Below are positions 25,040 to 33,995 of a DNA stretch of 64,000 bases, piece by piece (position 1 is the first letter of the stretch; each line of letters starts with the position of its first letter). Source of the stretch: Shewanella psychropiezotolerans (GTDB lineage Bacteria > Pseudomonadota > Gammaproteobacteria > Enterobacterales > Shewanellaceae); the NCBI RefSeq assembly GCF_007197555.1, contig NZ_CP041614.1, positions 1,852,001 through 1,916,000 of the forward strand. Reading direction: 5' to 3'. The position numbers and the translations under genes were made by a program. The notes beneath the pieces were generated by a model, which had not been told where the DNA came from, did not search any database, and saw only the letters and a list, made by a program, of their open reading frames with translations.

Positions 25040-25816
25040 ATGGAGAAATTTGTGAAAGATAATGATGTTACTGAGGTTTATGGCTTAGGTAAGAGGTATG
25101 TGTTTAATGCCTGCACGGATCAATTAACCGATACGTTAAATGACAGTACTATCGAACTTGGGATTAATGAATCCAGATTATTGAGCCTTTTTATTTCCCA
25201 TAAGGGAGATGTGGTTTCCCGGGAGCAAATACTAGAGGAAGTTTGGCTAAAACGTGGTTTAGTTGTTGATGAAACCAGTGTTAACCAAACTGTATCCCTA
25301 TTAAGGAAGATTTTAGACGACAATGTCAGAGAGCAGAGTTATATCAAAACCGTAACTAAAATGGGCTACATGTTGACTCCTGGTGTAGAGATAACTGAAA
25401 ACTCTGGTATGTTTGGTAAAAATAAATCTGCATCATTTTATCAAAACCCAGCTACGCTAAAAATGACCTTTTCAATATTTTCAGCTATATGCTTAGCTAT
25501 TTTAATTTCTTGGGTTGTAACTGAACATGATCCGGAAGTTAAGGTTGAGTCTTTTACCGGTTTATTAATAGACAATGTAGAGTTGTTGGGGTTTGCTGAT
25601 AGCGAAATAAATTCAGATTTATTCCCTATTATTAAGAAGTGTATAATTTATATTTCAAATGAATACTCGGGAAAATTAAGTAAAGTTTTTATTTCATCTA
25701 AAGATGAAAGAACTTTGTCGTTATTGTTTTTTTATGATGACAGCAGTAGTTTTTCTTTTCGGATCGGGCTAAATTCTAATATTCCACTGGAGAGTAATCA
25801 ATGTCTTATTTTTTGA
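25040..25816 (+). CDS. toxR: ToxR-like membrane-bound transcriptional regulator
   Basis: A protein of 258 residues from the ATG at 25040. An OmpR-type winged-helix domain occupies about residues 14-115 and shows ToxR-like positions: LGINESRLLSLF, VVSREQILEEVW, VDETSVNQTVSLLRKILDD and YIKTVTKMGYML. A single TM helix at about 142-160 (FSIFSAICLAILISWVV) leads to a ~95-residue periplasmic part. It overlaps the ToxS-like gene by 16 bases. In vibrios, ToxR senses envelope or bile signals and in Photobacterium profundum pressure, controlling outer-membrane porins. The role here is inferred by homology. Confidence 0.75.
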   Translation: MEKFVKDNDVTEVYGLGKRYVFNACTDQLTDTLNDSTIELGINESRLLSLFISHKGDVVSREQILEEVWLKRGLVVDETSVNQTVSLLRKILDDNVREQSYIKTVTKMGYMLTPGVEITENSGMFGKNKSASFYQNPATLKMTFSIFSAICLAILISWVVTEHDPEVKVESFTGLLIDNVELLGFADSEINSDLFPIIKKCIIYISNEYSGKLSKVFISSKDERTLSLLFFYDDSSSFSFRIGLNSNIPLESNQCLIF

Positions 25817-26340
25817 AGAACATGAATTATTTGTTTATTTTTTTAGTGTGTTTTTTCAGTGTTTTTTTTGGACTTACTTATGGAACAGGATATGGGAATT
25901 CCAACGCCTTTTTGGAAGGTCGCTGGGAATTTCATGAGGAGGTTTACATTAATAATAATTCAGCAATGTTAGGTCGGTTTGAAGGTGATGTGACAGCTAA
26001 CTTTGATGGTGAATTAGAGTTCCATAGTGACAATGATTACTCTACTATTATTCATATTCAGTTTCTCGAGTTAGATACAAATGAGGAAGTTATATTTAAA
26101 TATAATATAAACAGTAATGGAAGGTGGGAGGTTAATGGGAATGTGTTAAATTTTATGCCTGAAGATATATCTGAATTAAAACCTGTCATTGCCGGTACTG
26201 ACAATGAGTTTATTTTGAATTTGGCTGAAAATGTAATAAAACGAGCATTTTCTGATAACCAGATAATTTATTGGATAGATGATAAAACATTTTTGTTGAA
26301 TAATCTGAATCATGTACAAACCATTTTCAATGGTAAATGA
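25801..26340 (+). CDS. toxS: ToxS-like periplasmic partner protein
   Basis: A protein of 179 residues. One N-terminal membrane segment ([20 protein letters not shown]) is followed by a periplasmic domain. Its C-terminal half lines up with ToxS by eye: [19 protein letters not shown], then [18 protein letters not shown], against the ToxS pattern SGRWEI.....L.SP...KTLLFTSLNHGSTI. ToxS stabilises ToxR and promotes its dimerisation. The ATG lies inside the end of toxR, giving tight translational coupling. Confidence 0.7.
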   Translation: MSYFLKNMNYLFIFLVCFFSVFFGLTYGTGYGNSNAFLEGRWEFHEEVYINNNSAMLGRFEGDVTANFDGELEFHSDNDYSTIIHIQFLELDTNEEVIFKYNINSNGRWEVNGNVLNFMPEDISELKPVIAGTDNEFILNLAENVIKRAFSDNQIIYWIDDKTFLLNNLNHVQTIFNGK

Positions 26341-26380
26341 TTTAACTGATATTATGTACATTTATTGTAATTGGAAACAT

Positions 26381-26836
26381 ATGAAAATTTGGGTTGATGC
26401 CGATGCGTGTCCCGGTGTAATAAAAGAGACGCTGTTTAGAGCAGCAGATAGAGCTAAAGTTGAAGTGACGCTGGTGGCCAATCATTCGATGCGTGTGCCG
26501 CCATCTCGTTTTATTAAGATGGTGACAGTCTCGTCGGGCTTCGATGTGGCCGATGATGAGATAGTTAAGCGGCTCGATGCGGGCGATTTAGTGATAACCG
26601 CCGATATCCCCTTGGCATCTGAGGTGATCGATAAAGGCGGCGTGGCGCTTAATCCCCGTGGTGAGCTTTATACCGAGCAAAATATTAAGGCTATTCTGAA
26701 TATGCGTGATTTTATGGATACCATGCGAGCCAGTGGTGTGCAAACTGGCGGCCCGGCACCCTTGGGTCAGAGTGAACGACAGGCGTTTGCTAACGAGCTC
26801 GATAGATTTATCACTAAGCACCACAAACCTGCTTAA
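26381..26836 (+). CDS. yaiI: YaiI/YqxD family protein (DUF188)
   Basis: A protein of 151 residues starting at the ATG at 26381 ([24 protein letters not shown]), with GGAA seven bases upstream. The sequence is typical of the highly conserved YaiI family: [48 protein letters not shown] and [15 protein letters not shown]. These are PIN-like proteins of unknown biochemical role. An upstream in-frame extension exists but is not conserved. A bidirectional terminator follows. Confidence 0.93.
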   Translation: MKIWVDADACPGVIKETLFRAADRAKVEVTLVANHSMRVPPSRFIKMVTVSSGFDVADDEIVKRLDAGDLVITADIPLASEVIDKGGVALNPRGELYTEQNIKAILNMRDFMDTMRASGVQTGGPAPLGQSERQAFANELDRFITKHHKPA

Positions 26837-26942
26837 CAGCCCTAGCTTCATCAGATACTTATCTGTGCTTTGCTTCCCTTAATTCTGGTTTTCTACATTT
26901 ATCTCAGGTGCCCACATTTCACTCTGGGACTGGGTTAGTAAT

Positions 26943-26970
26943 AACAAAGGCGCCATTTGGCGCCTTTGTT
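26943..26970. terminator. Bidirectional terminator
   Basis: AACAAAGGCGCC, loop ATTT, GGCGCCTTTGTT with A/T flanks, between convergent yaiI and the symporter gene. Confidence 0.9.
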
Positions 26971-27002
26971 TTATTCTTAACTTATAACTTATAACTTATA
27001 AC

Positions 27003-28255
27003 TTAAGCCTTAACTGGCTCATTGAGCTTAGCTTCTTCTAATTTTTCGCTGTGGTCGACCATAGTTACTACCGCCGAGTCACCCACTACGTTAGTACTGG
27101 TACAGAACATGTCGATGATACGGTCAAGGGCTGCTACCAGAGCAATTGCTTCTACAGGTAGACCCATCTGGTGAATGAGCACGCCAATCATGACGATACC
27201 GCCACCAGGAACACCACCTGCACCGATTGACAGCAGGAACACACTGAAGCCAGCACGGGTATTTGATCCATGGTGATGGGTGTACCGAAGGCGTTACCGA
27301 CGAAGAAGGCTGCAACTGTGATATAAATAGCCACACCACTCATGTTCATGGTTGCGCCCATAGGTACGCCGAAACCTGCCACGCTGCGCTTTACACCGAG
27401 TTTTTCAGTTAGGGTACGCATGGTGACCGGAATCGTGGCATTTGAGCTGGCAGTAGACAGTGCGAACAGGAACTGCTCACGCGTCTTACGGCGAAACTCA
27501 GATGCTGAGATATTGGTGGTCATGCCGATAACGACTGGGTATACCACAAGTGCCCAGAATGCCAGTAGACCGACGATGACCGCCATATAGCTAAATACAC
27601 TCAAGAAGGCTTCAGGTTCGAAGGTCGCACCGAGTTTAACCATGAGGGCGAATACACCGATAGGGGCGATGCTCATCACAACGGTGATCATCTTAAGCAT
27701 GATCTTGTTACCTAGTTGGAAGAAGGCCACCACAGGCTGTACTTCATCTCCCAAAGCTTTAACGATACCGCCTGTCAGCAACGCCATAAAGATGATCTGC
27801 AGCATGTTACCCGAAGCGAATGCCTGAATAGGATTGCTTGGGATTATGTTGACTATCATGTCGATAAAGCCCGGAAGTTCTGTCGATGTCAGGCTGGCAT
27901 TTTGATCGCCTACTAGATTCATGCCCGCCCCTGGTGCGATCCACATGGCTAAACCAATTGAGACGATAATTGCGACTGCAGTATTGACGAGATATAGTCC
28001 GAAGGTCTTGCTGCCCAAGCGGCCGAAAGATTTGAGATCGCGAAGCTCGGCAATACCAGTAACTATACTGAAAAAAACCAGCGGGACGACCAGCATCATG
28101 ATGAGCTGCACGAACATGCTGCCAGCACCTGATGCGATATCGACTAAGGTGGTGTTGGCAAAGCTACTGCCAGCAAAACCATATTGAATTATTGTACCTA
28201 ATATCAGGCCGGCAAATAAGCCGACAAATATACGGGATGATAGAGATTTAAACAT
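27003..28255 (-). CDS. Dicarboxylate/amino acid:cation symporter (GltP/DctA family), -1 frameshift
   Basis: A Na+ or H+-coupled symporter of the DAACS family with eight-plus membrane segments. FALSTASSNATIPVTM is the serine-rich hairpin-1 motif, and MGATMNMSGVAIY lies in the substrate-binding region. As written, the first frame ends at 27188 after IPVLASVCSC. Adding one T in the short T run (A2 at 27247-27248 on the plus strand) gives IPVLAFSVFLLSIGAGGVPGGG, then ALDRIIDMFCTSTNVVGDSA and the stop at 27003 (417 residues). The NMSG variant and STN in the last motif suggest an amino-acid rather than dicarboxylate substrate. Confidence 0.88.
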
Positions 28256-28599
28256 AAGTCTGCACCTTCAATTTTAATTATGATTACTCCTTCCATAGAG
28301 CATTACTTCCTTTCTTTGTATTAAAAATACTCTGTTATATACAAGGTGCTAACAAGTCCAACCACGGTGATTAGGGTGAACTTTAACCTGTTTTACTTAA
28401 GGCGATAACTCAGTAAACCACTGGCGCTAACGTCTGAAATACGAGACTTGTACACGGGGCGGGGTAAATTAACTTATTAGAAACAAAAATGATAATTGTC
28501 AGATTGGGATGCTGATTGACTGCCTTATTTAGATAATTCCTCTGTGTTTTACTAGTATTTGTAGGGTAGTGACCATGTTTATTCATTGAGGTGTGACAG
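28256..28599. other. Divergent promoter region of the two symporters
   Basis: 344 bases between divergently transcribed symporter genes. I see no gene and no convincing hairpin or operator. Confidence 0.5.
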
Positions 28600-29889
28600 A
28601 TGAAACTTCATTGGCAGATAATGATAGCGATTGTTATAGCCATTTTTGTTGGCTTGCTTACGCCTCCTAACAGTCACATTTACCAAGTCTATGGCTTTTT
28701 CGGTACCCTGTTTCTTAATGCTTTAAAAATGGTGATTGTCCCCTTAATCATGGCATCGATTATCTCCAGTATGGCTAGCCTTAATCAGGGGGATAATTTG
28801 GGCCGTTTGGGGCTTAAGACCTTGGGCTATTACGCCACGACGAGTCTTATTGCCATCTTGATTGGACTCACGGTCGTTAATATTACTACCCCTGGCATTA
28901 TCGATGGTGCGCCTGCGGGGGAGCTATTAAACCTGCACGCCGATAACGCTGAACTCGAGTCGACTCTGTTGAAAGTCGAAGGCAGAGGCAGTAAAGATCT
29001 GATTGAAATTTTTATTCGCATGATCCCTACCAACATAATCGCCGCAGCGGCAGAAGGGCAGATGCTGGGCCTGATATTCTTTAGCTTGCTGTTTGGCTTC
29101 TTTATGGGACGTGTGGAAGGGCGCAGGGGAGAGGTGCTAAGAGACTTTTGGAAGGGTGTGTCTAAGACCATGGTGCTTATCACTCAATTTGTCCTCAAGT
29201 TTGCCCCTATCGGTATTTTTGCATTAATCGCTAAAACCGTGAGTGCCACAGGCTTCGATGCCTTCGCGCCCATGTTGGTTTTTCTGTTGACTGTGATCAC
29301 GGCTTTAGCACTGCATGCCTTTGTGGCTTTACCACTCTTGCTTAAATTTGTAGGAGGCGTGAGTCCGCTAAAGCAGTTATCTGTGATGTCGCCAGCCATG
29401 TTGATGGCATTCTCTACCGCTTCATCATCTGCCACTCTGCCTCTGACTATGGAGTGCGTAAAAAAGCGCGCCGGAGTATCACATAAGACAGCCAGTTTCG
29501 TGCTGCCCTTAGGGGCTACGGTGAATATGGATGGTACTGCTTTGTATGAGTGCGTCGCAGCCATGTTTATTGCTCAGGCCTATGGTCTGGAATTGGGACT
29601 TATTACCCAGTTCACCATAGTTCTCGTGGCGCTATTAACGTCTATTGGAGTCGCAGGGATCCCTGCGGCAAGCTTAGTGGCCATTACCGTGATTTTAGCC
29701 GCGATAGGTCTGCCACTCGAGGCGATTGGCCTGCTCTTAGTCACCGATAGGATCTTGGATATGATGCGAACCGCGGTCAATGTGTATAGCGACGCCTGCG
29801 GCACTGTGATCATTGCGCGAACCGAGGGAGAGTCGTGGGTACTCTCTCCTGAGCAAGAACACGAAGTCACAGAGCCAGATAATGATTAA
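28600..29889 (+). CDS. Dicarboxylate/amino acid:cation symporter (DAACS family)
   Basis: A protein of 429 residues, intact. The N-terminal helix starts LHWQIMIAIVIAIFVGLL; hairpin-1 motif AFSTASSSATLPLTM, NMDGTALYE in TM7 (the Na+/substrate site) and VTDRILDMMRTAVNVYSDACG in TM8 are all present. The NMDGT and RTAVNV motifs are the classical GltP/glutamate-type residues. ATG at 28600 follows GAGGTG. It is a paralogue of the divergently transcribed gene at 27003-28255. The last 15 codons are duplicated 100 bases downstream. Confidence 0.93.
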   Translation: MKLHWQIMIAIVIAIFVGLLTPPNSHIYQVYGFFGTLFLNALKMVIVPLIMASIISSMASLNQGDNLGRLGLKTLGYYATTSLIAILIGLTVVNITTPGIIDGAPAGELLNLHADNAELESTLLKVEGRGSKDLIEIFIRMIPTNIIAAAAEGQMLGLIFFSLLFGFFMGRVEGRRGEVLRDFWKGVSKTMVLITQFVLKFAPIGIFALIAKTVSATGFDAFAPMLVFLLTVITALALHAFVALPLLLKFVGGVSPLKQLSVMSPAMLMAFSTASSSATLPLTMECVKKRAGVSHKTASFVLPLGATVNMDGTALYECVAAMFIAQAYGLELGLITQFTIVLVALLTSIGVAGIPAASLVAITVILAAIGLPLEAIGLLLVTDRILDMMRTAVNVYSDACGTVIIARTEGESWVLSPEQEHEVTEPDND

Positions 29890-29944
29890 CCTTTTTAGTG
29901 ATAGTGTTGTCATTCTAGGTTTAAGAGAAACTTGGTGATTAATT

Positions 29945-29989
29945 TCCCCTGAACAAGAACACGAGGTCACAGAACCTGACAATGATTAA
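29945..29989 (+). pseudogene. 3'-end remnant of a second symporter gene
   Basis: This stretch encodes SPEQEHEVTEPDND-stop, identical in protein to the end of the symporter at 29845-29889, exactly 100 bases downstream. The two 45-base copies differ at six positions, all synonymous third bases. Upstream, weaker similarity continues (E-T-W against E-S-W). It is the tail of a diverged homologue, not a recent slippage duplication. Confidence 0.75.
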
Positions 29990-30179
29990 CTTCATTTGTA
30001 AAAATGCTACTGGATTTGGCTTGGTATAGTGAATTATCGGCTTGCTTTATTAGTTCGTGATAGTGAGACATAAATCCAGATTGAACGGCTAATCCCACAC
30101 TGATACTGGCTAACCAATGATGTACACCCAGCGGTATTTTCATATCAGCGACTTTGTTTTGGATCTGCTTGGCTAAGTG
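29968..30179 (-). pseudogene. C-terminal GGDEF (diguanylate cyclase) fragment
   Basis: The minus strand encodes HLAKQIQNKVADMKIPLG, then LASISVGLAVQSG and HELIKQADNSLYQAKSSS, the last third of a GGDEF domain (SIGxA and the ADxALYxAK helix). There is no GGDEF motif, no start, and a stop directly upstream at 30180-30182, so the N-terminal part is gone. It runs tail-to-tail into the symporter remnant. Confidence 0.75.
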
Positions 30180-30324
30180 TTATCCGCGGAAGATTGTTTA
30201 TTACATTTGAGTATGAGCTGATTATTTCAGCATAAGGAAAATTAAGGTAGAGTCAGATAACCTAAATTTATGTTTATTTTCTGTGATTGGTCCATCACAA
30301 ATCTTGCTTTAAAAGGGAAGTTTA

Positions 30325-30789
30325 ATGTCAGAGAAAATGCAGTTAGCCCAATTAAATATTGCCCGTACCAAAGCGGCAATGGATGAACCTTTAATGAAAG
30401 AGTTTGTCGATAACTTAGAACCTATTAATGCCATCGCCGAATCAAGCCAAGGGTTTGTGTGGCGCTTGCAAGATGAAAGTGGCGATGCAACCAGTATTCA
30501 AGCTTTCGATGATCCTTCGATTATCGTGAACATGTCGGTGTGGGAGTCAGTAGAAGCGCTCAAAGGCTTTATCTTTAAGACTCATCATATTCGTTTTTTA
30601 AAACGAAAAAGTGAATGGTTTGATAGGCTAGAGCAAGCTAACTACGTGATCTGGTGGGTGCCTGAAGGTTATCGCCCTGATGTTGAAGAGGGGAAAGAGC
30701 GACTCATGTATCTAAGAAAACATGGCGAGTCAGACTATGCCTTTAGCTTTAAGCATAAAGGCGATAAAGTTTTAGAGGAAAATGTATAA
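30325..30789 (+). CDS. DUF3291 domain protein
   Basis: A protein of 154 residues that starts MSEKMQLAQLNIARTKAAMDEPLMKEFVDNLEPINA and contains SQGFVWRLQDESGDAT, IVNMSVWESVEALKGFIFKTHH and WFDRLEQANYVIWWVPEG. This is the DUF3291 family, a dimeric alpha-beta-barrel fold related to small monooxygenases; no substrate is known. Good ribosome site (AAGGGAAG) upstream. It is followed 36 bases later by a small periplasmic protein gene. Confidence 0.85.
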   Translation: MSEKMQLAQLNIARTKAAMDEPLMKEFVDNLEPINAIAESSQGFVWRLQDESGDATSIQAFDDPSIIVNMSVWESVEALKGFIFKTHHIRFLKRKSEWFDRLEQANYVIWWVPEGYRPDVEEGKERLMYLRKHGESDYAFSFKHKGDKVLEENV

Positions 30790-30825
30790 TAAATTCTGCT
30801 CTTTCATTATAAACAGGAGGTTCTT

Positions 30826-31257
30826 TTGAGCCGTAAATTAACAACAAGCCTAGTATTGATCGCCTCCTTGATCAGTTTTAGTAGTTTTTCCGCTAACAAG
30901 CCTGACGACAACAACTTGAGTGATGTTTTTAATGTCGACCGTATTGTGTCTGATAATGTAGAGCTTAATTTCATCAATGACGGTGATATACAGCCCAAAA
31001 TCAGTGACTTTATTGTGGTCAATTACGTCTTGATGAGTAATGAAAAAGGCGATCGTCGCGCCGTGGTGACCCTGGAAAATCAATCATCGGGTAGCCGAAT
31101 CTTTAAAAGTGATCAGGTTATGGCACTCATGGGAGATGGCAGACGTCTCTCTCCACATACCTATAAGCAGAAGTTTAAACGAGGAGAAAGCATCTCAATG
31201 ACACTTTCATTTGGTAATAACAAGACCCCCATTCTACAGATCTATACCCGCCAATAA
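30826..31257 (+). CDS. Small periplasmic protein of unknown function
   Basis: A protein of 143 residues that starts with TTG at 30826, strongly supported by AGGAGG at 30815-30820 and a typical signal peptide (KLTTSLVLIASLISFSSFSA). The mature part (~120 residues) is beta-rich: NYVLMSNEKGDRRAVVTLENQSSGSRIFKSDQVMALMGDGRR resembles a single Ig-like or chaperone-like fold. I cannot name a family. It probably shares a transcript with the DUF3291 gene. A terminator lies 47 bases downstream. Confidence 0.7.
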   Translation: MSRKLTTSLVLIASLISFSSFSANKPDDNNLSDVFNVDRIVSDNVELNFINDGDIQPKISDFIVVNYVLMSNEKGDRRAVVTLENQSSGSRIFKSDQVMALMGDGRRLSPHTYKQKFKRGESISMTLSFGNNKTPILQIYTRQ

Positions 31258-31303
31258 CGCTAATGCTGATTTTTCATATCTATGACAATATTTTAGGGTT
31301 TAG

Positions 31304-31325
31304 AAAGCTGAATCATCAGCTTTTT
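31304..31325 (+). terminator. Rho-independent terminator
   Basis: AAAGCTGA, loop ATCA, TCAGCTTT followed by a short T run. Confidence 0.75.
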
Positions 31326-31451
31326 ATCTCTTTGATTCAACTCTAATTCAGCATTATTTCTCTATATTCATGTTCCCTATTCATGATGCTCTTTTCATTG
31401 AGTGTTAATGTAATGTAAAATGCTGAAAAGTTTTTGGAGGAAGAGAAATAG

Positions 31452-32681
31452 ATGGAACCCCAGATAGTTGAAATTAGAGATTTTGTTTCGTTTACCTTAG
31501 CCATTATTGCGCTGTTTATAGGTAAAACGATCATCTCTCGCTATGAGTTGTTACGAAAATACAGTATTCCAGAGCCCGTGGTCGGAGGCTTTGCTTGTGC
31601 GATTATTGTCGGGGTTCTCTATTATGCTTTTGGCATCCAGATTGAATTTAATTTGGATGTCCGAGATATCCTACTGCTCTATTTCTTTGCCGGTATAGGG
31701 CTTAAGGCCGATATTGTCACCTTGCTAAAAGGCGGTAAACCGCTGCTTATCTTGCTAGTGCTTTCGACCGTTTTTATCTTCTTGCAAAACTTTATGGGGG
31801 TCAGTGTCGCGACCCTGTTTGGTTTAGATCCTAAAGCGGGTTTGATGTCTGGTTCTGTCTCCCTTATCGGTGGTGTCGGTACGGCCATGGCTTGGACACC
31901 CACCTTCGTCGAGGAGCTAGGCATACCGAATGCCAGTGAGCTAGGCATAGCATCCAATACATTAGGCCTTATTGCAGCTTGTGTCATTGGTGGGCCAATT
32001 GCCGCTTATTTGATGAAACGTCATAATGTGAAACCGAATCTGGATACTAACTTAGATATCGGTGCTAGCCATAATAGTAACCGCAATCATATTCAAGTCG
32101 ATTATTTTGGGGTATTACGTGCCTGGTTATGGTTAAACGTGACCTTGATTGTGGGTTATTTTATCGACATCGGATTACAAGAGGCTGGGCTTAAGCTGCC
32201 TATGTTCGTTGCTTGTCTGTTAGCGGGTATTATCATTGGTAATGTAGGCAGAGCTTATCTCAATCGTGACAAAGAGAAAGACAGAAGTTATGTAGAGGAT
32301 GCTTCCAGAGGCTTATCACTCATTCAAGATATCTGTCTAGGCATGTTCTTAACCATGGCCTTGATGAGCCTGAAAATTTGGGAGCTTGAAGGTAGTCTGG
32401 CTTATATTTCTGTGGTGATGACGTTGCAGGTATTGCTGTCGATTCTGTTCACTGTGTTTATCGTATTTAGGCTGATGGGCAAAGATTATGAGGCAGCAGT
32501 CATATGTTCCGGCTTTGGCGGGGTCACCTTGGGCTCGACAGCGACGGCGATTGTAAATATGACGGCGGTATCTCAGCAATATGGCGCGGCTCATAGAGCC
32601 TTCATCATAGTGCCTCTGGTATGTGGTTTCTTTATCGATATCGTCAATGCCATGATCATCAACCTGTTCGTTAATTTCTAA
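31452..32681 (+). CDS. gltS: Sodium/glutamate symporter GltS
   Basis: A protein of 409 residues with two inverted five-helix repeats. GltS motifs include YSIPEPVVGGFACA near the N-terminus, FAGIGLKADIVTLLKGGKPLL, SLIGGVGTAMAW (first pore-loop GG motif) and GFGGVTLGSTATAIVNMTA (second). It drives Na+-coupled glutamate uptake across the inner membrane. TTGGAGG lies just upstream of the ATG. It is complete, and a bidirectional terminator separates it from the universal stress protein gene. Confidence 0.92.
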   Translation: MEPQIVEIRDFVSFTLAIIALFIGKTIISRYELLRKYSIPEPVVGGFACAIIVGVLYYAFGIQIEFNLDVRDILLLYFFAGIGLKADIVTLLKGGKPLLILLVLSTVFIFLQNFMGVSVATLFGLDPKAGLMSGSVSLIGGVGTAMAWTPTFVEELGIPNASELGIASNTLGLIAACVIGGPIAAYLMKRHNVKPNLDTNLDIGASHNSNRNHIQVDYFGVLRAWLWLNVTLIVGYFIDIGLQEAGLKLPMFVACLLAGIIIGNVGRAYLNRDKEKDRSYVEDASRGLSLIQDICLGMFLTMALMSLKIWELEGSLAYISVVMTLQVLLSILFTVFIVFRLMGKDYEAAVICSGFGGVTLGSTATAIVNMTAVSQQYGAAHRAFIIVPLVCGFFIDIVNAMIINLFVNF

Positions 32682-32710
32682 ACATATTTGCGATAGGACT
32701 GTTAACTGAT

Positions 32711-32740
32711 AATAAAAAGGAGCCCAGGCTCCTTTTTATT
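32711..32740. terminator. Bidirectional terminator
   Basis: AATAAAAAGGAGCC and GGCTCCTTTTTATT form a 14-bp stem with a tiny loop, between convergent gltS and the stress protein gene. Confidence 0.9.
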
Positions 32741-32759
32741 TTTGGATTAAAGGTAAGGC

Positions 32760-33203
32760 TTATAACTTGATGAACATCGAGTCACAGGGCATATTGCGCA
32801 AAACTGGCTCAGTGGGTGAAAGCAAAAACTGAGTGATAAAGTTCACTTTATGGTGACCCATGATCAGTAGATCTATGTCATATTTGTCGATATTGTCGAG
32901 GATCTCACTGTCGAGATCGCCTGAGTGTATGATGTGCTGGTGGATCGGGTAGTGATGTTTTATATCCATGTCGAGAGAGTCGATAAGCTTAGCCATCGAA
33001 GTCGTAGATTCTTCTCTGACGATGCTCTCCTGCTCTTTATAATCGCTTCCTAGCATCCCCTCATAGGTGTGGGGAATGTCCAGGTCGATATGCAGCAGAC
33101 TCAGCAACGCTTGATTCTGTCTGGCAATATTAGCCGCTTTTGCTAAGATTTTCCCACTGTCTTTATTCAGTGCGACACACAAGAGTATATGTTTGTAATT
33201 CAT
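32760..33203 (-). CDS. Universal stress protein (UspA family)
   Basis: A single Usp domain of 147 residues from the ATG at 33203, with AGG nearby (a TTG six bases upstream is possible). It begins MNYKHILLCVALNKDSGKILAKAANIARQ and contains the typical LLIMGHHKV segment near the end. The ATP-binding G-2x-G-9x-G(S/T) signature is not clear (GHHKVNFITQFLLSPTEPVL), so it may belong to the non-ATP-binding UspA class. A 14-bp palindrome sits 18 bases upstream of the start. Confidence 0.85.
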   Translation of the reverse strand: MNYKHILLCVALNKDSGKILAKAANIARQNQALLSLLHIDLDIPHTYEGMLGSDYKEQESIVREESTTSMAKLIDSLDMDIKHHYPIHQHIIHSGDLDSEILDNIDKYDIDLLIMGHHKVNFITQFLLSPTEPVLRNMPCDSMFIKL

Positions 33204-33220
33204 TCTCAACCTGCCTATTT

Positions 33221-33234
33221 ATACCTAGAGGTAT
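33221..33234. promoter_or_regulatory. Palindrome ATACC-N4-GGTAT upstream of usp
   Basis: ATACCTAGAGGTAT lies 18 bases before the usp start. A near-identical palindrome (ATACCTAAGGGTAT, 35321-35334) lies 27 bases before the start of the outer-membrane protein gene at 35294. A common regulator is possible, but none can be named. Confidence 0.4.
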
Positions 33235-33364
33235 TATTTGTTAGCGCTTAACTTCCGCTAAGCCTGATGAAGCAAGCTTAAACCTCTGTTGAATTAATAA
33301 TATTGAGAATTACTTAGGCAGAGGATAAATAAATCTTACTGCTTGAGTGTGTACCTAAAAGAGC

Positions 33365-33880
33365 TTACAAGAGCTCTTCGACGATGAGCTTGAGCAGGTA
33401 GGTCTCTCGTTCGATAGACATGCCTTTCTTGGGGCTGTTAGCCATGGTGTGCTCGTTGTGTTTTATGGCCTCGAATATGTTGATCCACACAGGTGTCATA
33501 CCATTTTGAATTTCGTGGGCTTCCAGTTTCGTTTCACCGAGTTCGGGGTGAATATTGCATACGTAGCAGTATGACTCCATGTGCATGATGTCAAAATCTT
33601 CCTTGTACCAAGGTCTGAACTCTTGGTACAGACCAAACTCGCTCACCACTTCGATATGTTGAGCGCCAGTTTCCTCTTCGAGTTCTCTTAGCAGGCCTGC
33701 TTCGATGGCTTCTCCTGCATCAATTCCCCCGCCTGGAATACTGTAATCATGATATCGCTCCGTATAGAGCATGAGAATGTTCTCACCATCGAGAATGATG
33801 CCGCGGGCAGCTCTACGATGGAAGATTTTACCTTCGAGTGAACTCAGTTCTGGGTGAGTAGTGGTTCTTAAATTGCGCAT
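33365..33880 (-). CDS. NUDIX hydrolase
   Basis: About 171 residues from the ATG at 33880, which has GAGAG just upstream; an ATG at 33901 gives 178. The Nudix box is complete: GGGIDAGEAIEAG followed by LLRELEEETGA (G-x5-E-x7-REUxEExGU). A wide range of nucleoside-diphosphate-X substrates is possible. DYSIPGGGID and the long C-terminal helix do not settle which. Monocistronic by spacing. Confidence 0.88.
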   Translation of the reverse strand: MRNLRTTTHPELSSLEGKIFHRRAARGIILDGENILMLYTERYHDYSIPGGGIDAGEAIEAGLLRELEEETGAQHIEVVSEFGLYQEFRPWYKEDFDIMHMESYCYVCNIHPELGETKLEAHEIQNGMTPVWINIFEAIKHNEHTMANSPKKGMSIERETYLLKLIVEELL

Positions 33881-33995
33881 TATTCTCTCGCGAAATGACA
33901 TATTCTAGAAATGGAACGTTAAGAAAAGGCTAAACATGAGGAGTGATTTTAAAAGCCCTCAGATTGAAGGCTTTAGCAAGAATATTTGGGATGGC

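Larger units (their letters stand above)
29890..30324. other. Gene-remnant region
   Basis: No intact gene. The stretch holds a second copy of a symporter 3' end and the C-terminal part of a GGDEF domain in opposite orientation, consistent with a deletion scar. The last ~140 bases are the promoter region of the DUF3291 gene. Confidence 0.6.

Noticed and set aside
26975..27004. Short tandem repeat (AACTTATA)x3
   Set aside because: Only about 27 bases, AT-rich, between a terminator and a stop codon; no evidence of function.
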